From Pinus tabuliformis (Eukaryota > Streptophyta > Pinopsida > Pinales > Pinaceae), in NCBI GenBank assembly GCA_031772625.1, contig CM062820.1, positions 317,772,545 to 317,836,544 of the forward strand: 64,000 nucleotides of DNA. The letters are read 5' to 3'. The notes beneath the pieces were generated by a model, which did not search any database, had not been told where the DNA came from, and saw only the letters and a list, made by a program, of their open reading frames with translations. Shown here piece by piece: positions 1 through 13,710 of the stretch (the stretch's first letter is position 1; the number at the start of each line of letters is the position of its first letter). Both the position numbers and the translations under genes were made by a program.

Positions 1-1155
1 ATATAACATTCATATATAAATATTTAATTCTCTTGTACTTTTAAACTTTAATACATAATTATATTGTGTAAATAGTTGGTAGATGTTGAAATTATTTTCA
101 TAATCATATTATGTAAGTGGTTCGTAAATGTTGAAATTATTTGAGAAAAGAAAGGTATGAAAAGAGGAATATTATTAGAATTTCTTTAAACTTTAATACA
201 TAGTCAAATTGTCTACTTGTCAAATTTAAATATCAAAATCTTCCTTAATTCAATTATATTTAAATTATGTAGTTATAATTTTATTTATTTTTTTCAATTA
301 TCAAATTGATATAATCATTCAAATAAATATTGAATTATTCTAATTTATTTCAAAATTTAATTTAATTTTACATGTGTCAAATTTAAATATCACATCGGAA
401 GGCACCGATACATCGGATTTTATATATGATTTCTTCACTATTTTGGCATGCATGTGGTTTCTTGGTTGTGATAGCACAAAAAATTGCCTGATCGATAGCG
501 GATTGCCTAGCCTTGCCATTTAACTCCTCCCAATGAGATTTGAACATAAAACTTGGTGTAATTCACCTATTCTAACATTATATTCATATAACATTCACAT
601 AAATATTTAATTCTCTTTTACTTTTTAAATTTTAATACATAATTATATTGTGTAAATAGTTGGTAGATGTTGAAATTATTTGCATAATCATATTATGTAA
701 GTGGTTCGTAAATGTTGAAATTATTTGAGAGAATTGTGGAATTCACCTATTCTAACATTATATTCATATAACATTCATATAAATATTTAATTCTCTTTTA
801 CTTTTAAACTTTAATACATAATTATATTGTGTAAATAGTTGGTAGATGTTGAAATTATTTGCATAATCATATTATGTAAGTGGTTCCTAAATGTTGAAAT
901 TATTTGAGAGAAGAAAGGTATCAAAAAAGGAATATTATTGGAATTTCTTTAAACTTTAATACATAGTCAAATTGTCTACTTGTCAAATTTAAATATCAAA
1001 ATATTCCTTAATTCAATTACATTTAAATTATGTAGTTATAATTTTATTTATTTTTTTCAATTATCACATTGACATAATCATTCAAATAAATATCGAATTA
1101 GTCTAATTTATTTCAAAATTTAATTTAATTTTACATGTGTGAAATTTAAATATCA
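1..1155. repeat. Diverged AT-rich repeat block (X-Y, then Z-X-X-Y)
   Basis: A unit X of about 180 bp (starting ATTCACCTATTC, then repeated ATTTAATTCTCTTTTAC and AATAGTTGGTAGATG motifs) and a unit Y of about 260 bp (starting GAAAGGTATGAAAAG) recur. X-Y fills 1-394, X fills about 551-735, and X-Y again 737-1155. A leader Z at about 475-550 contains GATTGCCTAGCCTTGCC. The same Z-X-X-Y order returns at 2424-3105. No coding capacity is seen. The arrangement could be direct repeats of a decayed element or a local segmental duplication. Confidence 0.75.
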
Positions 1156-1468
1156 AAATCTTTTTTAATTTAATTAGACTTAAATAATCTAGTTATATTT
1201 TTTTTATTTGTTTTCAGTTATCAAATTAGTGTACTTACTAAAATAAAATAGCTATTAATTTTTAAATCTTCCCTAAGAGCAATTTGTTCTAAAGATACAA
1301 GTATTTTCTAAATAAGAATTCCTCGAAATCCAACGTAAAAGGTGCATCAGTAAAATGAATAAACATATATCTCCGAGGAAGCATTCAATTTCTCCGCTGA
1401 GTTGATTGGAAAAATGATTTTGGCATGGTCTAAAATAAGAAAAATCCAGAGAATCAATTGCGATTTAA

Positions 1469-1655
1469 TTGGTGATTACCATGATTCAAAGTTCAAAATC
1501 GAGTGGATCAGACCAACTTAAAAAATAGTAACAATTATGTTCAAAGAAGACGGTTGAAAATATTTAATTGGTGATTACCATGATTCAAAGTTCAAAATCC
1601 AGGGGATCAAACCAACTTAAAAAAATAGTAACAATTATGTTCAAAGAAGACGGTT
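1469..1655. repeat. Two-copy tandem duplication, unit about 95 bp
   Basis: The segment starting TTTAATTGGTGATTACC and ending CAAAGAAGACGGTTG occurs twice with a few substitutions, joined by a short AAAATA linker. Nothing coding is recognised in it. Confidence 0.85.
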
Positions 1656-1659
1656 GTTG

Positions 1660-2423
1660 AAAATGCTGTGAAAACGAAGATAAACGAGTCGCTATATTTC
1701 TTATATTTATATCTTTCCAGAAGCACATTTGTATATAGTCCGTTATGTAATAACATATTCGAACCAAAAGAACATTTATATATATTCCATTATGTAAAAC
1801 ATCATATCCGAATGAGCTATGAGCAATCAGGGATAACATCTATGGAATTTTATATTTTCATTGAGGTAATAGTTAATCACTAGAGTGTTACTCTAATCCA
1901 TTAATCAAGATTTCGAATTAAGACATAATCAAAAAACACGTTGGCTGTTGCACATATATTTGGTTAAGAATAGCTTTCAATTCTCCAGTGGGTAAAAATG
2001 AAGAAAAATAATGGAAATTGGGAGAAAAAGGAGGTGAAAGGTCACATGTTGCATGTGAGGAGGGAAATGAAGGAAAATAATGGAAAATGAAGAAAATAAA
2101 GGCCTCATTAATAAAAAGGCTTCTGAGAATAGCTTCTTCTTTTCAGTGTGAACCTTTTGTCAATTCAGTTTTGGAGCTCTCTCATTTTTCTTTCTCTCTC
2201 ATACTCTTAGAGACTTAGAGTTTTCTTGGAGCACTCTTGGTGGGTGTGGCATACTTGGATTCTTACAGCAAGAAGGCAAAGCAAAGAAAGTGCAAGAAGG
2301 CATCGACATCAAGGAAAAGGAAGAGCAAGAAAGCTCAATAAGGCATCAACATCAACATCATCAAAAGGTATCGACATCAACAACTACATCGGATTTTATT
2401 ACATGTACCAAGTTGCATGTATG
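1660..2423. other. Non-repeated spacer with promoter-like stretch, no gene recognised
   Basis: Between the two Z-X-X-Y blocks. At about 2105-2240 an ATTAATAAAAAGGC TATA-like sequence is followed by a pyrimidine-rich leader (CTCTCTCATTTTTC) and then a purine-rich AAGAAGGCA stretch. This resembles the end of an LTR plus leader, but no LTR ends, primer site or coding domain could be shown. Short open frames here have no recognisable motifs. Confidence 0.35.
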
Positions 2424-3105
2424 AGATTGCCTGGATCGATAGTGGATTGCCTAGCCTTGCAATTTAACTCCTCCCAATGAGATTTGAACATAAAACCTGG
2501 TGGAATTCACCTATTCTAACATTATATTCATATAACATTCACATAAATATTTAATTCTCTTTTACTTTTTAAACGTTAATACATAATTATATTGTGTAAA
2601 TAGTTGGTAGATGTCGAAATTATTTTCATAATCATATTATGTAAGTGGTTCCTAAATGTTGAAATTATCTGAGAGAATGGTGGAATTCACCTATTCTGAT
2701 ATTATATTCATATAACATTCATATAAATATTTAATTCTCTTTTACTTTTAAACTTTAATACATAATTATATTGTGTAAATAGTTGGTAGATGTTGAAATT
2801 ATTTTCATAATTATATTATGTAAGTGGTTCGTAAATGTTGAAATTATTTGAGAGAAGAAAGGTATGAAAAGAAGAATATTATTGGAATTTCTTTAAACTT
2901 TAATACATAGTCAAATTCTCTACTTGTCAAATTTAAATATCAAAATCTTCCTTAATTCAATTATATTTAAATAATGTAGTTATAATTTTATTTATTTTTT
3001 TCAATTATCAAATTGATATAATTATTCAAATAAATATTGAATTATTCTAATTTATTTCAAAATTTAATTTAATTTTACATGTGTCAAATTTAAATATCAA
3101 CATCG
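2424..3105. repeat. Second Z-X-X-Y repeat block
   Basis: Repeats the order and sequence of 475-1155, including GATTGCCTAGCCTTGCA, two X units (about 2503 and 2681) and a Y unit ending TTAAATATCAACATCGGAAGGC. Both blocks, and the partial copy at position 1, end near CATCGGAAGGCA, so that is a real block border. Confidence 0.75.
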
Positions 3106-3139
3106 GAAGGCATTGACCTATTCTTCCCCACTCTATGCT

Positions 3140-3910
3140 GTTATTCCCCATTATATACCTTACGACGTTTCCTTTGCAACATAAAGTGCAAATGCTAGTT
3201 ATTACCCCACTCTAGACGAAAATCACATGACCCTATGTTAATATCTATGGTGGCAAGCTTCGTCTTAATTTTGACTAGAAGTTATTTTATTATTACCCCT
3301 CAAACCAAAATCACGTGACCATAGCTTAATTTCTTTGGTTGCAAGCTTCTTCTTAATTTTGAATAGAAGTTATTATATTATTATTATTACCACACTTACA
3401 CGAAAATCACGTAGAAGTTATTTTATTATTATTATTACCATACTTTACGAAAATCACGTGATCAAAAGTTAAATTCTCTGGTCGTAAGCTTTGTCTTGAT
3501 TTTGACTCGAAGTGATACTTGAAGGTTTTTTATTTCAGTTTAAGGATTTGTTGATTTTTTTTTATTTTTTTAATTGAGAATTAGATTAATTCTCAAGAAA
3601 ATATGTTTAGTATATATTTAATTTTAATGCTTATTAACAAGTGCATGTCATGTGGCTTCCTACTCACTAATTTCTTAGGGATTTGACATTATTCCAATTC
3701 TAATAAGTTCCTCCATGATAAGTTCCTCATTATTATTTATAACATTCATTTATATCCAAGCAAATTTTAATGATCCAATACTTTTAATAAATTTAAAAGA
3801 TTAGATTCGTGACCCACCTCCCAATTTCTTAGAGATTTTAGATTATTCCAATTCTAATAAGTTCCTTCATGTTAAGTCCTTCATTACTATTTATAACATT
3901 AATTTATAAT
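3140..3910. repeat. G-box (CACGTG) repeat family, copy 1
   Basis: Contains degenerate tandem units with AAAATCACGTGACC, AAGCTTCGTCTTAATTTTGAC and GAAGTTATTTTATTATTA, then a tail with ATTTCTTAGGGATTTGA and AAGTTCCTCCATGATAAG. Units and tail both match 15875-17350 in the same order, so the two regions are copies of one larger repeat. A short stretch at its start, CGTTTCCTTTGCAACAT and following, also matches 57725-57780. Confidence 0.8.
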
Positions 3911-4846
3911 TCTTTTTCTTTCTTCAGTTAAAATTGTGTTCATAGAACTTGAAATACTGCAAATTTAACTGTTTTTCACTGACTTGATGCTGAATTGACT
4001 TTGCACTGTCTTCATACTAAATTGGCCTGAGTTGTAGATTTCTGGCTTCAAGTGACTTTAGAGATTTATATCATTGAATTTGCTACAAAAGATCACCAAT
4101 AATTCTCCAAAGTTGAAGCAATATTCAAATACAGGTTGTGGGGAAGATTGTTGAAATAAATCTTTCTGTGGATTAAGGTTTTGATGGTAGAGGAAAACCT
4201 ATTGATGTTTCAAGAAAACAATATGACAACTTAAAACCCTAGGTACTAGGGGTGGGGTTTAGGGGAGATATGTTTCTCCATTGCGGAGAATGAGGGGATA
4301 TTGCGATGGATGTGGAAGAGTTGCAGAGAGATTGATATTTTAGGGAAATAAAAAGGTTATGGGTAGCTTACGAGTAGCGGAAAAGGAAGTTGCGAGAGAT
4401 TAGAGAAAGAAGAAGAGAGTTGTAGTGAATAAGTGAAGCTTTGAGTAGTCTAAGATCGTGGGTAGGAGGAATGCCTAGCCTAGTGTTGTGGAATAGTGAA
4501 GTAGGAGAAGGATCCTATTCTGGGAAAATAGGATCCACTAGAAGAGGAGTGGTAGGAGATAGAGATATAGGAAGTGGAGCCCGCTAGGAGTTGGAAGAAA
4601 TACAGACACTTGAGACACCGTAATAGCCAATTGTGATGAGTAATGAGAGTACTCCCATAGATGACGACATGCATTTTGTAATGCGATGGTTATTCTTTGA
4701 ATATGATACAGTCCCCATGAGCACCAGTCTACATAATAGTAGTGCAACTACCCCTCTCCCCAACATCGCCCTGGTAATGTATCAAAACCTTGTTCATTTT
4801 ATTTCTAAACTAGCTAAAATTTTAAAGTTGTAGACAGTTTATAATG

Positions 4847-7140
4847 GTTATGCAGTTGGAATTTCTGGTGGAGTTGGTATTTTTGGTAGTAGTGTTCAGA
4901 AAAATTTTGCAGGTTATTAAAAACTTGGGTCTCAAGCTTTTGTGTTAATTCTACCTAGTCAGATAACTATGGTAAGGAATGTAGCAGGTTTGTTTACTTG
5001 GTACCTAGAGTTCCTAGGCTAAGGAGATGAAGACATTGAGAAACATTGTTACTTATGTGAAGCCATATGGAGGGCCAGATAGACTCTAAATGCTACTAAT
5101 ATCATTGAATTATAGACGAATTTGAGGGATCGATAACTTAGATCGTTCATTAAGTGGTATGGGCTCAACTTGACTCCCACTCTTGATGCAGTTAAACAAG
5201 AGTTTATCAAACAAATTAAACTCCCTCATACAAATCAAGAGGGTTTAACATAATTAGGGGATATTAAACAACGAAAGGGTGAGACTGCATGGGAATGTAT
5301 TCGATGATCCAAATATGAAATCAAGAAACTCACTTATCTTATTGATCCTCACATCAACAAGAAGGGTTCATTAAAGCTCTGTTCCCATTAACAAGAACTT
5401 GTTTTGTTATATGGGATTTACGATTGCAGACAAAGTATCTCCCTTAGGTCGGTGGCTAACCTAGAACAACAGAGAGATAAGGAACAAAATGTTTTTCCTT
5501 AAATTAAATAGATGATGGAGTGAGGCCTACCTGGAATCCTTCGCACACTTCACTCCTTCTTTAGCTTGGAAGAACCATTTCCATCTCCGAATGCCAAAAT
5601 TAGAACATGCACAGTCAGATAACACTGGCCAAGAAACTACGAGATGTATGTAGTATCATCTAAGTAATTCATTCAATATATCAACATGGTATCGAAATGA
5701 GTTAAATAACAACATCACATATACGAAAACAATTAATTCTTTGCATTAATATAAATGGAAGGAGATTACAACCACAAGTAGCAGTTGATCTTGTAGAAGA
5801 ACTCCTCCAAGTTGTTTACTTGTCCTTTCCTTGTCACAATATGCACCTCCAATCACCCTAAATGCATGAGATGATGACCACTCACTGCAACAACATAAGG
5901 CCATAATCACTCTCCAAAATCCAACAACCAATCACATAGAAGGTTGGGAATATATAGAGAAGGAAGGTAAGTTGGGAGTTCTTATCCAATTACCAATCTA
6001 GGGTTTCATATCCACCTTTCATGGAGGGATAGGATCAAAAGATAAGTGGTGAAAAATACAAAGTAGGGAAGGATAGGATAAGAATGTTTTACCCGAGGTA
6101 CGTAGTTGTACCAACTTCTGGAAACTCCTAGAAGGCGAAGCTTCCAGAATCCCGATCATTCTCTAGTATTTATAAAACCAATGCAAGCGCAAAGGGGAGC
6201 AACCTGTTGGTGACCAACGTAGGCCACATTGGAGAAACCTGTAGGTGAATGCACCTCAATAGGATTACAAGGAGTGTTGGTCCTTAAACTAGCTTAGATG
6301 ATGTAGTTTATGCCTAAAATTATGGGGGATGAAGGGAACATGCTTAGGGATTTGTGAAAGATGGCGACAAGGGGAATAAGATGTTGATTGATCCCATTAG
6401 GAGGCTCACTGATTGGATGTGACAAAATATCCTATAACACCTTTGACGCAACAAAATATTGACACTTTATAGGAAGCACTAGAACAAGCTATGAAGATTA
6501 AAGCAAAGGAAGGCTACCCACATGAGTATAATCTAGGTACTACTTCTAGTGATCTGACTATCATTGGATTTCTACATCAGATTGTTGATTTGACAAAGTG
6601 ATTGAAGGATATGCATACCATGAGGCATTTGCATCCATAATTATGGTGCACTAATTCTCATGTTGAGGGGAATCATGCCACTGAATGCCCAAGGTTGCAA
6701 AGTGCACAGCCACTTATTATGCCTATGGGAACACCTCTTCCATGGGAGGACCTACCACCAGAGTTGTGCAAGCTTTCACAAGCATCTCACATTAAGGGCA
6801 CACTCAATATCATGCATTCCCTAATATTCAAGGTACATCAACTAGTGAATACTGTGAAATTTGTCACACTTATGGGCATGCACCTCGTGTTTGGGCCTAA
6901 TTTTCATAAGTACTCTAATATTCCAAAAAATATTTTTGTGAGTTATATGGGTCTCTGACTCACCACATAGATTAGTGCAAAGAAAGCTTCTACTTGTTGT
7001 TACAAAGTTCTCTCGCTACAACTAGAAGGACGATATTACTCCCTAATTTATTTGCTACAACTGAAAGGAGTTAGAACCCCTAACTATTTAGCAACCGCTA
7101 ATGGAAGGAGTTATAATCCATGATCTATAAGCTACCACTT
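4847..7140 (+). pseudogene. Degenerate Ty3-type retrotransposon gag with zinc knuckles
   Basis: Forward translation, with many stops, gives a plant Ty3-type gag pattern. At 5020-5420 one frame reads EDIEKHCYLCEAIWRA, then FIKWYGLNLTPTLDAVKQEF, then KYEIKKLTYLIDPH. At about 6470-6960 there is LEEALEQAMKIKAKEGY, then three eroded zinc knuckles: CTNS-HVEG-NHATEC, CEIC-HTYG-H-APRVW, and a third ending THHIDQC-like. Each has lost at least one ligand. The two gag parts are separated by about 800 bp (5500-6300) that does not read as gag and may be an insertion. No pol follows, so this is an old partial element. Family placement rests on motif resemblance only. Confidence 0.7.
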
Positions 7141-7149
7141 GCTTGACCT

Positions 7150-9900
7150 TAATGATTAATATTTCATACAATTTTCGAACTCAAATCATGAAGGACATGA
7201 CTTCCTTTCTTAAACAAATAGATTTTCTCACGTTAATCACGCACCACAAAAACCATAAAATCACCTTCAAGAATCTCTAATCATTAATCAAACCACCATA
7301 CACACCAACAACTCTACAACCACCCCTCTTCAATAATTTGATTATGCTTAGGTAGAAATTTAGACAAATATTTTTAGTTTTTCAACTTGCACTAAATTTC
7401 ACTTAACTAAGGTTTTGATCTCGTTAACTTCTTGTTTTTTTCTTCTAAAATGTTCTCTTGATGTGAACTAAGCCTTCAATCTCTTCTACTTGTCTCTATG
7501 AGTAAAGCTGAGTTATTTGTCCACTTTTGCAATTCAGGAAATTTTACAGGTTTTAGCATTGTTACTTCTAAATTTTCCTGACTCCAAATTTAGCCAATAC
7601 TACTGAATCTGTCTCCAAACATTCCGTGCCACCATTTGATCTTCCAACTCATTCATGCCTTATTTTTCCAATTATATGCACTGTCTATTTGGTGTAAAAT
7701 GCCAAATTGTACACATTGTCGACTCATTCATCCATAAGCCTGGAGGCCTTAACCAAAACCCACCACACATAGCCTTCCATGGGACCCTTCTATGCTATAT
7801 CCCCGAGATCTTATTTAACACTATAAAATTTTCCATGCCATCGGTCATAATTTTGCACGGAACCTCATCCTGTTGCTTAATCTTTAGCCCTTGGCTCTTT
7901 CTTTTTTCGTATTTGTGAACACCTGTAGGCTTTGTACTCCAGGGTTACATGTCCAAGTGGGACTGCCTCTCCACCTGTGCCCTTTTTATCATTATTCATA
8001 TTCCAACATGCATTTTACCTGCATTTCACTATGTCCAGGAGCCTCGTCATCCCAGAGAGAACTCACATGCAGGCCTTAGTTTTCTTCGAGGGTTGCATTT
8101 CTAGGATTGTGTGTACCTATGGGAATGCCTAAAGACATACATATCAATCATGTACCAATCAGGGTGAGTTGCACTTCCACGTATACTTCCATTTGTCTAC
8201 CACCTATGGCAGGGTGCCACATGTCACTTATTTTCAGCCCACTTAGCCACCCAAAAAATTTGAATGTACTGCCACATGTCATGCTCTGATTGGACCATGT
8301 CATGCTAATGTTATTATCCCATTAATTTTCCATGTCATCTCTGCAAGCTAGTCACAATCTTCCATTTGTCCTCTTATGATGTTTCCATGTTGTGAAATCC
8401 TATGTCATCGGCACAACAAGGGAAGGGGTCAAGCATTGTGTTTTTGTGAATCATTTCTTTGTTATAGTTTACATATCTTGGGCATAATAACCTATTACAT
8501 CCTCTGCCATGTCCTCCCAGCTCCTATGTCATCCTAGATCCTTTAATGTTTCACTTCCTTTGGCTCTTCCTACATTAGGCTTCCTTTGGCTCTTCCTACA
8601 TTAGGCCTCTAAAGTGACATGTTATATATGGGCCCATTTCTCCTCCTCTGCACTCTTCTATGATTGGGTTGTCATTTCCATCACCTAGCCATGCCTTCCC
8701 AGTGCTCTGTCAGCTTGGAGGTTTGGCCTTCTGCTTCCTTTAAAAAATTTCAGGATAGACAATCTGAGATAAGATATCTGTGGGAACCTCCTTGCATTAA
8801 CATTCACCAATCACCGCTCTTTGACCCGCTCTTTTGTCCTTGCCAACACATCCCAATGCTAGATCTCTCTCTTTTATAACTTTCATGCTCCTATGAAAAA
8901 TATCAAGGTAATCCTCCATTCCTAGTCCCATTGGTCATGTTCCCTTCGTATTGCCAATTGTGCACCCACGTGGTGGTCTATGTACTGACTGTGCTTGAAC
9001 TTCAAATTTTATCTCCAACATTGACCGTCAATAACTTTTGTTCCAGGAGGTATTTTTTAGACTTTAATATACCGTTGGAAAGATATTTTTGAGCTGTATC
9101 CATAAAAATAGTTTCCATAAGCTATTGACATGATATATTGACTTGTAATTGGCTCCAAAGTATTGACATATTTACCATTCTTCTTGCAATCATCAATGCC
9201 TTTGTCATCATCTTATTTTCCTTTTCCATCAATTACAACATGTTTCTAACAAACATATCACTTAGATAGGTAGTTATACCTTTGGTACAAACATGGTCAT
9301 TGGAAGAATAATGTAAAACAATGCAAATGAATAAAATGGAAGAATCAACTTTCTCAAAAGGAAGAACAATGAAATGAGGTTCACTTTCTTGCTAATAGAT
9401 ATATGCATCTAAATATAGTAAAAGTCCATTAGACAAATAAAAAAATTGTAATAAACTAGGTTGTTCTTACAAGCTTTAGTAAAACTCCTAGTAACTTCAC
9501 CCTTAGAGACTACAAATTTTATATAGAGCATTAATTTCTACTATAGCTTTTGGATATGTTGCATAATAACATCATGTAAATACAAAAAAAGTATTTGAAT
9601 GATATTTATTGTAGACTTTGGAAGTAATTATATTTGGAAGGCAGAGTAAAAAAAGTTGTGTATGACTAGAATGTTATCGATGTTTATTAGTTCGTGTAGG
9701 CTTCATAACTCTTTGGAACTAAAGTAATACCATGTTTCAAATTCGAATGATAATTATAAGTCACATTGAAGGTCCCCAACCTTAATCCAAGAAAACAAAT
9801 TAACAAAAATTCAAGAAGAAAAACACCAAAAAGTTCATAACACCATCAGAAAATTGCCTACACTTGCTTCAAATGTCTCTAAAGTAGTCACAAATTTCAA
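7150..9900. other. No gene recognised; pyrimidine-rich 7.6-8.9 kb, one 26-bp tandem repeat
   Basis: Several open frames of 60-87 codons occur on the plus strand at 7655-8880, but they overlap one another, lack domains and follow a C/T-rich composition, so they are not called. The word CTTCCTTTGGCTCTTCCT is tandemly repeated at 8553-8604. The stretch may be flanking or LTR sequence of the dead Ty3 element; I cannot show it. Confidence 0.5.
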
Positions 9901-12500
9901 GATACTACCATAAACACATTTAATGGTTCTAAAGCACTACTATGACATCATTAAGGAAAATAATTTTCCACCCTTTCAAATGGGCACACACAACAATGTC
10001 CATATATTCAACAATTGTTCTTTCAAGCCAATCTCCAAATTCCTCAAGAGACTTTCGTTTCCAGACACTAACTATCCCGTTGAACCTAAAGAAATTTATA
10101 AATACACCATTCAATTGTTACTCTACCTCCTCCCAACTTTACACAAATCACCAACCTATAATGGACTCATTATTTCAAAGAAAGATCGTTGTTCTACAAG
10201 TGTGTTAACAAATTTTCATCTCTATTTACAAAATACCACTGATCCTACACCATATCAAGTTCAGGATTATCCTACAACATCATCATTCACCAATGCAATG
10301 TATTTTTTTCTTTAATGATCCATCCATAGTTTCATAGCCTGAATTAGTTCATACTTATACATGCATGGCTTAACATTTGATACAAGCATATGACTACTGG
10401 CAGGATCAACAAAGTACATCAAAGGAAACATGCAGTAATATGATGCAACATCTCAAGGAGAAGTGGCTTGTGAGCTACCTTGAAATGTGGAACAAGAAAT
10501 CAAGGTTTGGATAGAAGTCTGAATCAAAAATTGCAACAAACTCATAGTCTTTGACATAATCGCAACTCATTACAGCCTTCATATTGCCAACTTATAACCA
10601 ACCCTAATCAATCGATGTCGGTAAAGAATGTTGATTCCTTTCTAGCTCCACTTAAGAAATTATTCTATGATAAGATCTTAAGCACCATCTTCATATGAAT
10701 CATCTAGTACTTGAATTAACAACTAATCATTTGGCTAGGCAAGATGAAAATCAATAGAAATATATTGTGTGTACACCTAAATTTGGACAAAATTGAATAA
10801 TGGCATTGGTTATTGTGAATACCAGAGTAATCTCAAGAATGTGAGAAGTGAGAAAAGTTTAAAATACAGTCCCAAAAGCATATTTTTAGACATAATTATA
10901 TAAAATACTAGATATTGTTTTGAAAATTTTGATGCAAATGAACTCAATTACTTCCAACCCAACTTATAACATATGATTGATTATCTCCCAGTATCTCAAG
11001 ATAGTGTTGAATTTAACAACAAAATTCAAAACCAAGTATCCTAAATAAATACACTAAGAAAAATTCTAAATGACTTCTCATAACTTAAATTTCATTGTCA
11101 TGGTCATAAACCGCTATTTCTAGAAAGAAACAAAGAGTGTTTGTCCATTATAAAAGTCTAGGTTGAGAATCTAGGAGTAGATTTGATTGGATTTGGAAGT
11201 TCATAGAATGCATCTTAATATCCACACAAATGGAACCTTGATACTCTCCAAATAAAGAATATCACAGCTTGATTTGACAAAATTTGTCAAAATAAGATGA
11301 AAACCCAAATCATAGACTTCATGTAAACCTAATGGAAGAAAATTTAATATGTCAATGCAAAAATGCTAACATTGAGAAAACAAATTCCAAAACAATTCAA
11401 GGAAAATGGTAACGAACTTCATACCTTTCTCTCTTAATTGCACATGGGGATTTGTACTAGGACCATAGGATAAGCAGACCCTTGTTCTTCAACATCATTT
11501 AATTCAAATGATTCAGCTTTTGGCTTCGACTTGATCGAAAAACAATCGATGTAGGGGTGATCCAATCCATAGTCAATCAAAAAGAGAATGATGCAAATGT
11601 TTGCGAGAGTTTGAATTGGGGGAGAAATGTAAGTGGATCTTAATGAAACCCAACAAAAATGTATCCATTACAAAACATATTGAATCCAAAATGAGGTTGG
11701 CATATACAAATAGCTCGTGGAAAAATACTACCCATTCAAGTAGGAAAATACTTCAAACACCAGTGTTGCCAGTGCAAATACCAAAATTTCCTTTAAAAAC
11801 CTAAACAATTTCTCCCTTTTTCGTTTCTTTGAATCCATTGTCACACCTTTCTTGAAAATTAACCTCAATTTCACCATGCTGAGAAAATTCCACGGTCTTG
11901 TAGCAAGTTAGGCAAGGCACCCAGTAGCACATTGAGCCTTAAGAAGCAACACCCATGTCAATTGCCTAACATTCTTGCCCATGTCCTTGTTTACCTTCTA
12001 CAATGTAGCATCTAGGTTTTTGAGTTTCAACATTGATGTCATTCTTACTGCTGAAACATGTGAACAGTTTACAAGTGCCTTCATAGTTGCTGGATTTAAA
12101 GATTAGGGATGCTCCCCTTTCAAAGCTTCCAAAATCCATAGGGAAGTTGAAGAACCTAGAACACATTTATGTCAATTTGGAAAGGGGGAAAATAATTTCA
12201 AAACATCATTTGAAGAGTTCTGTAATTTAGGGTTGTTGATGTCCTTAGAACTACTAAAATGCTTTGAAATGAATTCACTGCCCAAGATCTTTGGAAATTT
12301 AACAAACCGTTGAGATATTGATCTGAAGAACTGATCCATATTAGAGAGGGTTCCAAATTCATTTAGAAATTTAACCAGTTTTAAATGTCTTAATATGTAT
12401 TCTTGCTCTAATTTGACCATGTCGAGTGAAAGGCTAGCAAATACATGCACACTTATACATAAATCCCTCATAAATGCACTTTCTTAACTATTTTACTTAG
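9901..12500. other. No gene recognised
   Basis: AT-rich sequence. A 130-codon open frame at 9923-10315 (plus) and a 99-codon frame at 12172-12471 (minus) are the longest. Neither shows a family motif, a convincing start context or splice partners. They are most likely chance open frames or remnants of unknown repeats. Confidence 0.45.
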
Positions 12501-12510
12501 TTAAATTTTA

Positions 12511-12755
12511 TGTGTGTGGAAGGAAACTAACACCTTTTTATCCACACATTCCCCTCCGCATTTTCCTTCTACACATTCTATCAATCAATCAATCAATCTA
12601 GATAGCTGTGTGTGGAAGGAAACTAACGCCTTTTTATCCACACACATTCCCCTCCGCACATTTTCCTTCTACATATTCTATCAATCAATCAATATATCTA
12701 TCTACCTATCTATCTATCTAATTCATTCATTCATTCAATCTATCTATCTATCTGT
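12511..12755. repeat. 96-bp tandem duplication followed by (TCTA)n/(TCAT)n microsatellite
   Basis: Two copies of a unit starting TGTGTGTGGAAGGAAAC lie at 12511 and 12607. Each ends in an (ATCA)n run, and the second grades into TATC/TCTA and ATTC tetranucleotide runs at 12690-12755. Confidence 0.9.
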
Positions 12756-13176
12756 AAACATTTTAAAATAAATTTATAAATAATATTAACTAAACAGATT
12801 AAAAAGCATTTAATAATGAAAAGAATATACTATTAAAAAAAAGAAATCAATTCAAATAACAATTATTCATATGGAGGTCTTGTTATTTAAAAAATAAAGT
12901 ATACTAGCAATTATTCATATGGAAGATATGTTGTTTAGAAAATAAAGTATATTATGATGGCATTATATATGAAAAAGAAAATGATTCAATTAATCAATAT
13001 TAGATTAATATATACTTCATTTTAAAAATTCACTTGGTACATTATTAGAATTTCAATTTGGTGCTTTATAATGATACTAATTATTGTTAACTCAGACAAA
13101 GTTTATACATAAATAATTTTCAAAATTAAATAAATTTAAATATAATTGCTTGCAATCTTTTTTTGCCCATGGTCAA

Positions 13177-13575
13177 ACAATTAAGCTATTTATACATTTC
13201 CCATCATATATAAAATGGGAAAATTAACTCAATCTATAATACCCATAAGAAGATCCTAGCATTTTTCAAATAATTTTTTTAAGCATTTTTCAAATAATTT
13301 TTTTAGGTGAGTAAAAATAATGACCCCTCTAAAGACATGCATACTGTTTTCCTTAACATACATACCAAGCTCATAAAATTCAAGTTTGTCGAAGGACAAT
13401 TAAGTTATTTATGCATTTCCCATCATACATAAAGTGGGAAATAAGAAGACCCTCACACTTTTCAAATAATTATTTTACGGGAGTAAAAATAATGACCCCT
13501 CTAAAGACATATAAATCATTTTTTATTCATAACATACCGATTAGGTCTATAAAATTCAAGTTTGTTAATGATGAC
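13177..13575. repeat. Two-copy direct repeat, period about 219 bp
   Basis: Both copies contain TTTCCCATCATA, AATAATGACCCCTCTAAAG and TAAAATTCAAGTTTGT in the same order. The first copy has an internal 30-bp duplication of CATTTTTCAAATAATTTTTT. Confidence 0.85.
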
Positions 13576-13590
13576 TTCTCATCGTGGTAC

Positions 13591-13710
13591 TAGAAGTTTT
13601 GCTTTCAAGCACTTTAACTCCTAGGTGTGAATACATAGCACAATAAGCACTTAGAAGTCTTGTTTTCAAGCACTTCAGCTCCTAAATATGAATACCTAGC
13701 ACAATAAGCA
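13591..13710. repeat. 60-bp tandem duplication
   Basis: TAGAAGTTTTGCTTTCAAGC at 13591 and its variant at 13651 begin two adjacent copies, each ending with TAGCACAATAAGCA. Confidence 0.9.

Noticed and set aside
9923-10315. 130-codon plus-strand ORF as a gene
   Set aside because: No recognisable domain, overlapping open frames on both strands and AT-driven composition; nothing supports it as coding.
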